64,000 nucleotides of DNA from Methanobrevibacter_A acididurans (GCF_046197875.1 NZ_CP166991.1:62001-126000), one strand, 5' to 3'; counted from the first letter of the stretch, positions 1-8,867 are shown. Numbers and translations are program-made. Notes: a model not told the origin generated them from the sequence alone.

Positions 1-378
1 ATTTAGGTTTTTAGTATGGTCTTTTTCTGAATATTTTTGAGCTAAAGCTGTTAATTTATTTCTGTCAACGAGTTTAATATTTCTTTTTTTGGCATAATTT
101 ACTGCTTGTTTTGAAAAACTACTGCTTGTTACTATAGTAATTTTTGATGCTTTAAGTATGTCACTAACTTCTTCCATTTGTCTTAAAATATCTGTCCCTA
201 CTTCAAATTCTTTTTCATAGTTTTTACAAGCTACAACTACTCCAATGTCACCCATGGAACTTGGAAGTACAGCATATATATCAACAATTTGTTTAGTGGT
301 TTTAAAATTTTTATATACTTTAAAACCGGAGTCTTCCATAACTTTAGCAATAAAATTTATCAATTGTGGCTTTTCCAC
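1..378 (-). CDS. Mrr-like restriction endonuclease-fold protein (C-terminus beyond window)
   Basis: An uninterrupted reading frame runs from a GTG at 378 back to base 1 (126 codons) and continues outside the window. The start is supported by an AGGTGA site a few bases upstream on the minus strand. The protein has an alpha-helical N-terminus, then a strand with VDIYAVLP and a second strand GVVVACKNY. This spacing of an Asp and a CK-containing strand resembles the PD-(D/E)xK core of the Mrr/type IV restriction endonuclease family. A later segment (TIVTSSSFSKQAVNYAKKRNI) matches the typical Mrr ending, where a helix follows a VTSS/TxxxF strand. Family membership is inferred by eye. The substrate is unknown, and it may be a housekeeping nuclease or a defence remnant. 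Confidence 0.6.
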   Translation of the reverse strand, partial: MEKPQLINFIAKVMEDSGFKVYKNFKTTKQIVDIYAVLPSSMGDIGVVVACKNYEKEFEVGTDILRQMEEVSDILKASKITIVTSSSFSKQAVNYAKKRNIKLVDRNKLTALAQKYSEKDHTKNLN

Positions 379-548
379 GATTTCACCTAGCTCTATTTAA
401 ATTTTTAAAAAAAATATTATCTTTAAAAAATAATTTTTAAAATAATAAATATTTAATTATTACTTTGCCTTTTTTGATATATAAAATATATTTTTTTCAA
501 TTTTTAATATTACAAAAATACTTATTAGTAAGAGTATAACTTTATATT

Positions 549-1319
549 ATGACAAATATTTTAATTAGTAATGATGATGGTGTTTATGCCTCAGGGATTT
601 TAGCTGCAAAACATGCTGTTGAAGATTTAGGTGATGTTACAATTGTAGCTCCGTCTAATCAACAAAGTGGGATAGGTCGTGCTTTAACTCTTTTTGAACC
701 CTTAAGAATTAACTCTTTAAATTTAAGTGATGGTACTCCAGCTTATTCCGTTTCAGGAACTCCTACTGATGCTATAACATTAGGTATTTTTGAATTATTA
801 GATGAAAAACCTGATTTGGTTATTTCTGGAATAAATGTTGGACATAATACTGGTAAAGGAGAACTTACTACTTCTGGAACTATTGGTGCTGCTATGGAAG
901 CTGCTGCTTTAGGTGTTCCATCTATTGCTGTTTCACAGGAAGTTTTATCCGGGACTATGAAATTTGAACGTAATGTAGAATTAGATTATTCAATAACTGA
1001 AAAACTTTTATATGAAGTTTCTGAAAAAGTTTTAAAAAAAGGTTTGCCTAAAGGTATTGATTTGTTGAATTTAAATGTTCCATCAAAACCTTCTAGTGAG
1101 GAAATACTTTTAACTCGTTTAGGTGAAAGGATGTATGTACCTGAAATTGATGTTAGATCTGATCCTAGAGGAAAACCTTATTATTGGATTGATGGATTGC
1201 CTTATCAAGGTGAAGAAGAAGGGACTGATGGTTATACTTTAAAGGTTTTAAATGTTCCTACATTAACTCCTTTAAAAATAGACTGTACGGCGGATTTAAA
1301 ATCTTTAGAAGATTGGTGA
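549..1319 (+). CDS. surE: 5'/3'-nucleotidase SurE
   Basis: The 256-residue protein begins with ILISNDDGVYASGI, the SurE metal-binding Asp-Asp signature. It also carries the SGINVGHNTG motif near residue 95 and the GVPSIAVSQ strand. Length matches the family (about 250 residues). SurE proteins are metal-dependent phosphatases that remove phosphate from nucleoside monophosphates. The ATG at 549 has no clear Shine-Dalgarno site (the upstream bases are AT-only), so the mRNA may have a very short leader. It stands alone, followed by a convergent small gene. Confidence 0.95.
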   Translation: MTNILISNDDGVYASGILAAKHAVEDLGDVTIVAPSNQQSGIGRALTLFEPLRINSLNLSDGTPAYSVSGTPTDAITLGIFELLDEKPDLVISGINVGHNTGKGELTTSGTIGAAMEAAALGVPSIAVSQEVLSGTMKFERNVELDYSITEKLLYEVSEKVLKKGLPKGIDLLNLNVPSKPSSEEILLTRLGERMYVPEIDVRSDPRGKPYYWIDGLPYQGEEEGTDGYTLKVLNVPTLTPLKIDCTADLKSLEDW

Positions 1320-1378
1320 AACTTTAAATTTAATAATAAAAAGTGAATAAATTTTTTAAAATAAAATATAAGATTTTA

Positions 1379-1525
1379 TTATTTAATATTTAATTCTTTT
1401 AAAATTTTATCTCTTTCTTTTTTTAAACCTTCTAATCTAGCTTCATCAGTACATCCATCTTTTTCTAACTTGGCTAATGTAGTTGTTATTGCTTGTAATG
1501 TTGTTTCTAATTGATTAACTGGCAT
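1379..1525 (-). CDS. 48-residue conserved-looking small protein
   Basis: A 49-codon frame begins with ATG at 1525 and ends with TAA at 1379-1381. An unusually strong ribosome binding site (AGGAGG) lies 6-7 bases ahead of the ATG, which argues that it is translated. The product starts MPVNQLETTLQAI and is predicted to be almost entirely helical. It has a heptad-like pattern in the first half (LETTLQAITTTLAKLEKDG), a single Cys, and a basic helix at the end (LKKERDKILKEL). It could be a short helical hairpin or coiled coil. I do not recognise a family. It is convergent with surE. Confidence 0.65.
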   Translation of the reverse strand: MPVNQLETTLQAITTTLAKLEKDGCTDEARLEGLKKERDKILKELNIK

Positions 1526-1693
1526 TATTTTCCTCCTATTTTTTATTATTTATATATTTAAAAAAACTATCTTATATATTAATTGGTTGGTGTTATTACT
1601 AACATTAATTTTTTTACTTAGTAAAATGTAAATAAATTTATATAATAAGCTTAATAATATTATAAAAAATACTATTTTAGGAGAATAAAATAA

Positions 1694-1894
1694 ATGAATG
1701 ATGATAGTTTTCAAGTAAGTAAACAATTTTCTGATTTTAAAGGTAAAAATGTTTTAATTGGTTTAAAAAATTGGGAAGAAATAGAAGGTAAAATAATCAG
1801 TATTGATAACTTTTTAAATACTGTTTTAGAATCTGAAGGAAATTTAAATGTAATTAAAGGTGGAAAAATAGCTTTTATATCTGTAAAAAAATAA
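1694..1894 (+). CDS. Short LSm/Sm-like RNA-binding protein (candidate)
   Basis: The 66-residue product shows the layout of a minimal Sm fold. A first segment GKNVLIGLKNWEEIEGKI is followed by SIDNFLNTVLES, resembling the Sm1 pattern (G..V.V.LK.....G.L...D...N..L). The end, IKGGKIAFISV, resembles the Sm2 pattern (I.RG..I..IS). Archaeal LSm proteins form heptameric rings that bind U-rich RNA. This protein is shorter and more divergent than a standard SmAP. The start has a good site (AGGAG at 1679-1683). Assignment rests on motif spacing only, and a small beta-barrel of another kind is possible. Confidence 0.6.
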   Translation: MNDDSFQVSKQFSDFKGKNVLIGLKNWEEIEGKIISIDNFLNTVLESEGNLNVIKGGKIAFISVKK

Positions 1895-1938
1895 TTAATT
1901 TAAATTCATCATATTATTTTGATGAATTAAATTTAATT
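1893..1938. terminator. Bidirectional hairpin terminator between convergent genes
   Basis: A long inverted repeat (left arm 1893-1911, ending AATTCATCA; right arm 1920-1938, starting TGATGAATT) sits between the stop of the LSm-like gene and the stop of the CobT-like gene. The right side runs into T-rich sequence. Its position suggests transcription termination for both strands. Confidence 0.55.
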
Positions 1939-1949
1939 TTTAATTTTAA

Positions 1950-3035
1950 TTAATTTTCACATTCTTTTACTATAGCATTTCTTAATTCTTCAACATCATG
2001 TCCATGGGTAAGTGCTAAAAACATTGAACCTCCAGCACCAGCACCTTCTTTAACGAATCCTTTTAAATAATTTTTTAATCCATCATGATTGGTTTTTTCA
2101 AATCCTGGGTCCACTACATAAACTGGAATATTTTCATCGATTTGTTTTAAAATGTTAAATAAGTCTGCTGTTTCATCTTCTGCAACATAAACAGTAGTTG
2201 CAAGTGCTATTCTTGAAAAATCAAAGTCAGGGTCTATTGTTTTAATTAATGCGCATACAGCACACATTTGGGTTCCCCCTGCTAAAATAACAGGTTTATT
2301 GCTTCCCATAACCATTCCAGCCATTGCTGGTATTGTTGGGTCTCCAACTGCTTTTATTGCATCAAATGGGGATAGTATATCGGTTTCTGGATCATCACTT
2401 TCTGGATCAATTCCTGCATTTTTAAGTCCTTCGTTGACAGTTTCTATTTTTAGATTATGTGGATTTGTTGGTGTGCTTCCACTTACTTTAAAGTTTGCAT
2501 CATATCCTAATGCTTTTAAAACTCCTAAGGCAGTTGTTGTTCCTCCAGGTATACTTTCACCAATTGTTATATAATCATGAAGTTCAGCAAAATCCATTCC
2601 TAATTCTATAGAATTATAGTAAATTTCTTCTGCATTTTCTACTGCATGACCAGTTCTTATGTCTTTACCTCCTTCTTCTCCAACTTCTGTTGTTTGAATA
2701 ACAGGTTTTATTTCACAACCAGCATTAATTATTATTAATGGTATTTTACTTAAATTTAAAGAAGCTTTTGTTATGATTGCTGGAGTAGGTGCTGAATTTC
2801 CATCTACTACGGTTTCAGCCATATCATTTGTACATTTTACTTCTCCAATTGTTATTAATTCTGCATCTGCAGCAGGTGTGTATTTGGTTTTTTCTGGACT
2901 TGCACCTGCACCACTTATTCCTTCAATTTTAGATGTTTCTGTTGTTCCTATAGTGCAGACAAATACACAATTTCTTTTATTTTCTATTTTTTTAATTAAA
3001 TTATCTGAGCCATAAATTTTTAATCCTTCAGTCAA
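1950..3035 (-). CDS. CobT-like nicotinate-nucleotide phosphoribosyltransferase (UPF0284 family)
   Basis: The protein resembles the archaeal CobT-like family, related to nicotinate-nucleotide:dimethylbenzimidazole phosphoribosyltransferase. That enzyme makes the lower-ligand nucleotide of cobamides. Features include a Gly-rich stretch (GISGAGASPEKTKYTPAADAE), the strand YITIGESIPGGTTTALGVLKALGYDA near the middle, and the glycine-rich VILAGGTQMCAVCAL. The longest frame begins at 3071, but a TTG at 3033-3035 follows an AAGGAG site by about 8 bases and yields MTEGLKIYG. I take this as the true start (361 residues). The usual bacterial partner genes are absent nearby. In methanogens the product would serve corrinoid-dependent methyl transfer, though the base it activates cannot be read from sequence. 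Confidence 0.85.
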   Translation of the reverse strand: MTEGLKIYGSDNLIKKIENKRNCVFVCTIGTTETSKIEGISGAGASPEKTKYTPAADAELITIGEVKCTNDMAETVVDGNSAPTPAIITKASLNLSKIPLIIINAGCEIKPVIQTTEVGEEGGKDIRTGHAVENAEEIYYNSIELGMDFAELHDYITIGESIPGGTTTALGVLKALGYDANFKVSGSTPTNPHNLKIETVNEGLKNAGIDPESDDPETDILSPFDAIKAVGDPTIPAMAGMVMGSNKPVILAGGTQMCAVCALIKTIDPDFDFSRIALATTVYVAEDETADLFNILKQIDENIPVYVVDPGFEKTNHDGLKNYLKGFVKEGAGAGGSMFLALTHGHDVEELRNAIVKECEN

Positions 3036-3192
3036 TTTTTTTACACTCCTTTTTATTAAAATATTAAGCATGTTTTTATAATTTTATTACTTATGAAATT
3101 CATACATATATTAATTAATTTAACTTTATATAAGTTTATTAAAAAATTTTTTACTTTCAATTAATTTTATTTTTTTAAAGGAGTTTATTATT

Positions 3193-4830
3193 TTGATATC
3201 TTTAGGAATTGAGGGAACTGCAGAGAAAACAGGTGTAGGAATTGTTGATGATGAAGGTAATATATTGTCTTCAGTTGGAAATCAGTTATTCCCAAAGGAA
3301 GGAGGTATTCATCCAAGGGAAGCTGCTGAACATCATGCTTATTGGATTCCTAAATTAATTCCTCAGGCTGTTGAAGAAGCTGGAATTGATTTAACTGATG
3401 TTGATTTTATTTCATTTTCTCAAGGTCCAGGTTTAGGGCCTGCTCTTAGAACTGTAGCTACTGCTGCTAGAACATTATCTTTATCTTTAAAAATTCCTAT
3501 AGTTGGTGTTAATCATTGTATTGGTCATGTTGAAATAGGTAAATTGGATACGGGTGCTATTAATCCTGTTTCCCTTTATGTTAGTGGTGGTAATAGTCAA
3601 GTAATAGCATTTGAATCAGGAAGATATCGAATTTTTGGAGAAACTTTAGATATAGCAGTAGGGAATTGTTTTGATCATTTTGGGAGAGAAACTGGTTTAG
3701 GTCATCCTGGAGGTCCAGTTATTGAAAAATTAGCATTAAATGGTAGTTATGTTGATTTACCTTATAGTGTTAAAGGTATGGATTTTTCATTTTCTGGTTT
3801 ATTAAGTGCTGCTTTAAGAGCTTTTAAAAGAGGGGTTCCTATTGAAGATATATGTTTTAGTCTTCAAGAAACTGCTTTTGGAATGCTTGTAGAAGTGACT
3901 GAACGAGCTTTAGCACATACTGATAAAAATGAAGTTTTGCTTTGTGGTGGGGTTTCAGCAAATTCTAGGCTTCGGGAAATGCTAAAAATAATGGCTGATG
4001 AACATTATGCTAATTTTTACATGCCTAATATGAAGTATTGTGGGGATAATGGGGCTATGATTGCATGGCTTGGGCAGTTAACCAATAAATATTTTGGGAC
4101 TGTTGATATTAAAGATACTCATATCATTCAAAGGTATCGTACTGATGAAGTTGATGTTCCGTGGGTTAAAGATTATAAAAATAAAATAAACTTACCAAGT
4201 AATATTTTAGCTAAAGGTGCTGAATCAGATATTTTAGAAAAATCTTATTTAGGTGAAGATGCTATTTTGAAAAAGAGAGTGCCTAAATCTTACCGTGTAA
4301 AAGAAATTGATAATAAAATTAGAAAGATGCGTACTAAAAGTGAATCTAAGTTAATTAGTGATATTAAAACTTGTGGTGTTAAATCTCCTGTTCTTTTTGA
4401 TGTTAATTTGGAAGATGAATCTATTTTGATGGAAAAAATTCATGGAAATTTGGTTAAAGATATTATGGATTCTTTAAGTTCTGATGATAGATTTAATTTA
4501 GCTAAAAAGATTGGATATAATATTGGTTTGATGCATAATAAAGATATTATTCATGGGGATATTACAAGTTCTAATATGATGGTTGATGATGAAGGTAATT
4601 TTGTTTTCCTCGATTTTGGTTTAGGTAGTTATTCTGATTTAGTTGAGGATAAAGCAACTGATCTTTTAGTTCTTAAAAAGTCTTTTCAAAGTATAGATTA
4701 TGAAATTGCTAATGAAACTTTTGACTGGATTTTAGATGGTTATATTGGTAGTTATGAAGATGATTTAAATAAAAATATGATTTTAAATAAGATTAAAGAA
4801 ATTGAATCTAGAGGAAGATATACTCATTAA
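3193..4830 (+). CDS. kae1-bud32: Kae1-Bud32 fusion: tRNA threonylcarbamoyladenosine synthase plus kinase/ATPase
   Basis: Two proteins of the KEOPS complex are fused. Residues 1 to about 325 are Kae1, with the metal-binding NHCIGHVEIG, the nucleotide loop YVSGGNSQVIAF and the CGGVSANSRLRE motif. Residues about 340-545 are Bud32, an atypical protein kinase with HGDITSSNMM (about residue 454) and FLDFGLG (about 472). The enzyme places threonylcarbamoyl on A37 of tRNAs that read ANN codons. The start is TTG at 3193, preceded by AAAGGAG at 3177-3183. The fusion is standard in many euryarchaea. The XTP pyrophosphatase gene follows 36 bases downstream, so the two may be co-transcribed. Confidence 0.97.
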   Translation: MISLGIEGTAEKTGVGIVDDEGNILSSVGNQLFPKEGGIHPREAAEHHAYWIPKLIPQAVEEAGIDLTDVDFISFSQGPGLGPALRTVATAARTLSLSLKIPIVGVNHCIGHVEIGKLDTGAINPVSLYVSGGNSQVIAFESGRYRIFGETLDIAVGNCFDHFGRETGLGHPGGPVIEKLALNGSYVDLPYSVKGMDFSFSGLLSAALRAFKRGVPIEDICFSLQETAFGMLVEVTERALAHTDKNEVLLCGGVSANSRLREMLKIMADEHYANFYMPNMKYCGDNGAMIAWLGQLTNKYFGTVDIKDTHIIQRYRTDEVDVPWVKDYKNKINLPSNILAKGAESDILEKSYLGEDAILKKRVPKSYRVKEIDNKIRKMRTKSESKLISDIKTCGVKSPVLFDVNLEDESILMEKIHGNLVKDIMDSLSSDDRFNLAKKIGYNIGLMHNKDIIHGDITSSNMMVDDEGNFVFLDFGLGSYSDLVEDKATDLLVLKKSFQSIDYEIANETFDWILDGYIGSYEDDLNKNMILNKIKEIESRGRYTH

Positions 4831-4866
4831 TTTAATTTTTTTAAATAATTTTGTAGGGTTAGTAAT

Positions 4867-5418
4867 ATGATAACATTTATAACTGGAAACGAACATAAAG
4901 TAATAGAAGCAGAGAATATTTTTAAAAATTTCGATATTGAATTAGAGCATATTGATTTAGGATACTGTGAACCTCAAGGGACTCTTGAGGATGTGGCTAA
5001 ATTCGGTGCAAAGTATGCTTGTCGGAAATTGAATAAATCTGTTATTGTTGAAGATGCTGGTTTATTTATTAAGTCTTTAAATGGATTTCCTGGAGTTTAT
5101 TCCTCTTATGTGCAGGATACTTTAGGAAATAAAGGTATTTTAAAGTTAATGAATGGTATTGATGACCGATACGCTGAATTCAGGTCAGTCATTGGGTATT
5201 GCGCTCCCAAGTCTGAGCCCAAGGTCTTTTTAGGGCGTGTTAAAGGTCAGATAGCTCTCGAAGAAAAAGGTAATCTTGGTTTTGCTTTTGATCCTCTATT
5301 TTATGTAGAAGAGGAAGGTAAAACTTTTGGAGAACTTACAACTGAAGAGAAAAATCAGTTTTCACATAGAAAGAATTCTTTACAACAATTTATTGATTGG
5401 TATGTTAATCAACTTTAA
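4867..5418 (+). CDS. XTP/dITP diphosphatase (Ham1/RdgB family)
   Basis: The 183-residue product begins ITFITGNEHKVIEAENIF, the Ham1 substrate-binding T/SGN..K motif. It carries VIVEDAGLFIKSLNGFPGVYSSYV, which includes the catalytic Asp region and the GFPG loop. Further on are GNLGFAFDPLFY and an FSHRKNSL ending, both typical. The family hydrolyses inosine and xanthosine triphosphates to keep them out of nucleic acids. Size matches archaeal members (about 185 residues). It lies directly after kae1-bud32 and ahead of rps15. Confidence 0.95.
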   Translation: MITFITGNEHKVIEAENIFKNFDIELEHIDLGYCEPQGTLEDVAKFGAKYACRKLNKSVIVEDAGLFIKSLNGFPGVYSSYVQDTLGNKGILKLMNGIDDRYAEFRSVIGYCAPKSEPKVFLGRVKGQIALEEKGNLGFAFDPLFYVEEEGKTFGELTTEEKNQFSHRKNSLQQFIDWYVNQL

Positions 5419-5498
5419 TGAGAATTAATATTAATTATAATCTATTTAATCTATTAAGACCGTTTTTTACAATAAAAAAATTAATGAGGTAATTAAAT

Positions 5499-5894
5499 AT
5501 GTCCGTAGACTGGGTAACTTATTCAAATGAAGAAATCGAAGAACTTATTTTAAAATTTACTAAGGAAGGTAAATCTCCAAGTGAAATTGGTGTTACATTA
5601 AGAGATCAATATGGTATTCCTAGTGTTAAAGAAGTGACTGGTGAAAAAATCACTCAAATTCTTAAAAAGAATGGTCAAGGAACTGAATATCCTGAAGATA
5701 TTATGAATTTAATTAAAAGAGCTGTAAATATAAGAGATCATTTAAAAGAAAATCCTAAAGATATTCATTCTAAAAGAGGTTTAACTATTATTGAATCTAG
5801 AATTCGCCGTTTAGGTGCTTACTATGTAAGTGAAGGCGATTTACAAGAAGGATGGAGATACGATCCAACAGAAGCAGCACTCCTTGTTAAATAA
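5499..5894 (+). CDS. rps15: 30S ribosomal protein S15 (archaeal uS15)
   Basis: The 131-residue archaeal/eukaryotic-type S15 has the N-terminal extension beginning WVTYSNEEIEELILKF and the core KENPKDIHSKRGLTIIESRIRRLGAYY that binds 16S rRNA. GAGGTAATT precedes the ATG. Its 3' end overlaps the start region of the DHH nuclease gene in another frame, an arrangement that suggests translational coupling. Confidence 0.97.
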   Translation: MSVDWVTYSNEEIEELILKFTKEGKSPSEIGVTLRDQYGIPSVKEVTGEKITQILKKNGQGTEYPEDIMNLIKRAVNIRDHLKENPKDIHSKRGLTIIESRIRRLGAYYVSEGDLQEGWRYDPTEAALLVK

Positions 5895-7221
5895 GTCAGG
5901 TAACGCTTGTGATATGCTGAAGAAGCATATCGAAAATGGGGACGTTATAAGATTAATATCTCATAACGATGCTGATGGAATTTCAGCTGCTGGTGTTATA
6001 GCTAATGCTATTCATGAAGAAGGGGGACAATTTCATACAACAATTGTTCCTCGTCTTAAATCAGATACTGTTAAGGATTTAGCTAAAGAAAAATATGAAT
6101 TATTTGTATTTTCTGATATGGGTAGTGCTTGTTTAGAACAAATTAATCAATCTATCAAATCTGATGTTATTATAGCTGATCATCATCAACCAAGTGATGT
6201 TGAAGCTAATGATAATGTTGTTCATATAAATCCACATTTATTTGGAATTGATGGGAGTAAAGATTTGAGTGGTGCAGGTGCTAGTTATTTAGTTGTTAGA
6301 GATATGGATAAAAAACATTTAGCTTATCTTGCATTAGTTGGAGCTTTTGGTGATATGCAATGTCCTGATGGTTTTTCTGGTGTAAATCAAATGATTTTAT
6401 CTGATGGTTTAGATTCAGGTAATTTAGAAATTCATGAGGACTTGAAAATTGTTTCTAAAACTCAAGAGCCTATTTATAAATCATTAGCTTATACTTTAAA
6501 TCCTGCTCTTCCTGGATTAACTGGAAATTTAGAAGGAGCTATAGGATTTTTAGAAAAACGAGGAATTTCTTATGGTATTAAATTTGATGAGTTAAGTGAT
6601 GAAGAACGTGATGTTCTTAAAGATGAACTTATTAAATTGAATCCTGAAATTTTTGGTGATGTATATACTGTTCCTAAAGAAAATCCTGTTTTAAGAAACT
6701 TAGAAGAATATTCTATTTTATTGGATTCTTGTGGGAAAAACAAAAAATTTGGTTTAGGTATTTCAATTGCTTTAGGGGAAAGAGATAAGGCATTGAATGC
6801 TGCTCTTAATCTTCAAAATAATTATCGTTCTGAATTGATGAAAGGAATGGAATGGATTACTCGTGAGGGTAGTATTCCTATGGATTATATTCAATATATT
6901 TATAGTGATGATAAAGTATTGAAAAGTGTTATGGGGACTATAGCTAGTGTGGGGATGTCTGCAAAGATATTGCCTGAGGATAAACCTATTTTGGCTTTAG
7001 CTAGACTTCATAATGATATTAAAATTTCTGGTAGAACAACTCGTCCGATGGTTAATAAGGGAGTTGATTTAGGTAAGGCTTTACAGGATGCATCTGCTAA
7101 CTTTGGTGGTCAAGGTGGAGGTCATGATATAGCTGCTGGAGCCATGATTCCTTTCACGGCTAAAGATAATTTTTTACTTTTGGTAAATGATATTATTGAA
7201 CATCAACTAAATAATAATTAA
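5830..7221 (+). CDS. DHH-family RecJ-like exonuclease/phosphoesterase
   Basis: The protein has the DHH phosphoesterase motifs ISHNDADGISAAG (near residue 45) and IIADHHQPSD. A C-terminal DHHA1 domain carries NFGGQGGGHDIAAGA (near residue 430). Archaeal proteins of this type are RecJ-like single-strand nucleases, some of which join the replisome through GINS, as GAN does. The start is uncertain. The frame is open from a GTG at 5830, inside rps15. Other in-frame choices are TTG at 5884 and ATG at 5914. The stretch SLLNKSGNACDMLKKHI looks like part of the normal N-terminal helix, so a start at or before 5884 is more likely than 5914. Confidence 0.9.
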   Translation: MKAIYKKDGDTIQQKQHSLLNKSGNACDMLKKHIENGDVIRLISHNDADGISAAGVIANAIHEEGGQFHTTIVPRLKSDTVKDLAKEKYELFVFSDMGSACLEQINQSIKSDVIIADHHQPSDVEANDNVVHINPHLFGIDGSKDLSGAGASYLVVRDMDKKHLAYLALVGAFGDMQCPDGFSGVNQMILSDGLDSGNLEIHEDLKIVSKTQEPIYKSLAYTLNPALPGLTGNLEGAIGFLEKRGISYGIKFDELSDEERDVLKDELIKLNPEIFGDVYTVPKENPVLRNLEEYSILLDSCGKNKKFGLGISIALGERDKALNAALNLQNNYRSELMKGMEWITREGSIPMDYIQYIYSDDKVLKSVMGTIASVGMSAKILPEDKPILALARLHNDIKISGRTTRPMVNKGVDLGKALQDASANFGGQGGGHDIAAGAMIPFTAKDNFLLLVNDIIEHQLNNN

Positions 7222-7364
7222 TTTATTTTTTTATACTTTTTTTAATACTATTTTTTAAAGTTTCATTTCATTTTTTAGAAAAATTTTATACTTTTTAAAG
7301 ATTATAATATATTTAGATGATTATACTTTTTTATATTTAAAAAATTTTTAGGAGTAAATTTTAG

Positions 7365-8555
7365 ATGTTTTTAACTCATGATGAAGAAAAGATGTGTAAT
7401 GGTGAATATGGTGATACTGTCCGTAAAAGTATGGATATTTTAGTTGCATTAGGCGATATTTATGGTGCTGAAAAGTTTGTGGATATAAGTTCTGCACAAG
7501 TTTCAGGTGTTTCTTATAAAACAATAGGTCAAGCTGGTTTAGAGTATCTTGAAGATTTAGCTTCAGATAAAAGTGGTTATGCTACAATTCCTTCTACTCT
7601 TAATCCTGCAGGTACAGATTTAGATAATTGGAGTGAATTAGGTTTTCCGGCTGATTTTGCTTCTAAACAAACTGATATTGTTAATGCTTATGGTCAATTG
7701 GGTATTTCAAAAACTTGTACTTGTACTCCTTATCTTATAGGTAATGTTCCTAGATTTAGGGATCATATTTCTTGGTCTGAATCTTCTGCTGTTGCTTATG
7801 TTAATTCTGTTATAGGTGCTAGAACTAATCGTGAAGGTGGTCCGGGGGCATTAGCTGCAGCTATTGTTGGTAAAACTCCTTTGTATGGTTTTCATTTAGA
7901 TGAAAATAGGGCTTCTACTTTGATTGTTGATGTTGAAGCGGATTTAAATGGTGCTGATTTTGGTGCATTAGGGTATGCTGTTGGTCAAGTTGTTGGTGAT
8001 GGTATTCCATATTTTAAGTTAAATAATGTTCCTACAAATAATGATTTAAAATCTTTAGGTGCTGCATTAGCTTCTTCAGGTGCTGTTGCATTATATTATG
8101 TTGAAAATGTCACTCCAGAATTTGATACAATTGCATTAAGTAATGAAGTTAATGATAATATGGCTGTTTCTACAGAAGATATTAAAGAAACTCGTGATAA
8201 ATTGTCTACTGCTTCAGGTTATGCTGATCTTGTGTGTTTAGGTTGTCCTCATGCTTCTTTAGAAGAAATTAAAGATGTTGCTAATTTTGTCTGTGGTAAA
8301 AATATTTCTAATGAACTTTGGATTTGTACTTCAATTAATATTAAAGCTGCTGCAGATAGGATGGGTTATACTAAAATGATTGAAAATGCTGGTGGACATA
8401 TAGTTCAAGATACTTGTATGGTAGTTGCTCCAATAGAAGACATGGGATATGAAAGTGTTGGTGTTAATTCTGCAAAGGCAGCTAATTATGTTCCATCTAT
8501 GTGTGGTCTAAAAGTAATTTACAATGACTTTGAAAATTTGATAAAATTCGATTAA
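7365..8555 (+). CDS. Aconitase X catalytic subunit; probable phosphomevalonate dehydratase large subunit
   Basis: The 396-residue protein matches the large subunit of the aconitase X (DUF521) family. Recognisable pieces are YATIPSTLNPAGTDLDNW, the Cys-rich ISKTCTCTPYLIGNVPRFRDHISWSESSA (quoted here in part), GARTNREGGPGALAAAI, and VCLGCPHASLEE with its conserved Cys. In archaea this family dehydrates mevalonate-5-phosphate to trans-anhydromevalonate phosphate, in the modified mevalonate route to isoprenoid lipids. The small subunit (DUF126) is usually a separate gene and is not in this window. AGGAG precedes the ATG at 7365. Confidence 0.9.
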   Translation: MFLTHDEEKMCNGEYGDTVRKSMDILVALGDIYGAEKFVDISSAQVSGVSYKTIGQAGLEYLEDLASDKSGYATIPSTLNPAGTDLDNWSELGFPADFASKQTDIVNAYGQLGISKTCTCTPYLIGNVPRFRDHISWSESSAVAYVNSVIGARTNREGGPGALAAAIVGKTPLYGFHLDENRASTLIVDVEADLNGADFGALGYAVGQVVGDGIPYFKLNNVPTNNDLKSLGAALASSGAVALYYVENVTPEFDTIALSNEVNDNMAVSTEDIKETRDKLSTASGYADLVCLGCPHASLEEIKDVANFVCGKNISNELWICTSINIKAAADRMGYTKMIENAGGHIVQDTCMVVAPIEDMGYESVGVNSAKAANYVPSMCGLKVIYNDFENLIKFD

Positions 8556-8603
8556 TTTAATAAATCACATATTATATAATTTGATTAAGGGGAGGTGGAA
8601 AAA

Positions 8604-8867
8604 ATGGATTATGAAAATATGAAATTTTGCCAATCTTGTGCAATGCCAATGACTGAAGAATTTTACGGTTCAAACAAAGATGGCAGTAAAAATGAAGAAT
8701 ATTGTAAATATTGCTATGAAAATGGTGAATTTACAAGTGATATGACAATGGAAGAAATGATAGATTTTTGTGTTCCAAAAACAGTAGAAAATACTGATAT
8801 GGATGAAGAATCTGCACGTAAAATGTTAAATCAAATGTTTCCTCAATTAAAAAGATGGAAAAAATAA
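8604..8867 (+). CDS. Small zinc-ribbon protein
   Basis: This 87-residue protein carries FCQSCAMPM and, about 25 residues later, EEYCKYCYENG. The two Cys pairs are spaced as in the 'putative zinc ribbon' family (PF12674-like). The tail is a helix (MTMEEMIDFCVP and MLNQMFPQLKRW). The longest frame begins with a GTG at 8595, but that GTG lies inside the Shine-Dalgarno site GGGGAGGTGG. The ATG at 8604 is therefore the sensible start. The biological role of the family is unknown. It may sense metal or redox state, or bind nucleic acid. Confidence 0.85.
   Translation: MDYENMKFCQSCAMPMTEEFYGSNKDGSKNEEYCKYCYENGEFTSDMTMEEMIDFCVPKTVENTDMDEESARKMLNQMFPQLKRWKK

Noticed and set aside
3036..3071. Upstream ATG start for the CobT-like gene
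   Set aside because: The extra 12 residues (MLNILIKRSVKK) overlap the AAGGAG site, which is properly placed for the TTG at 3035.
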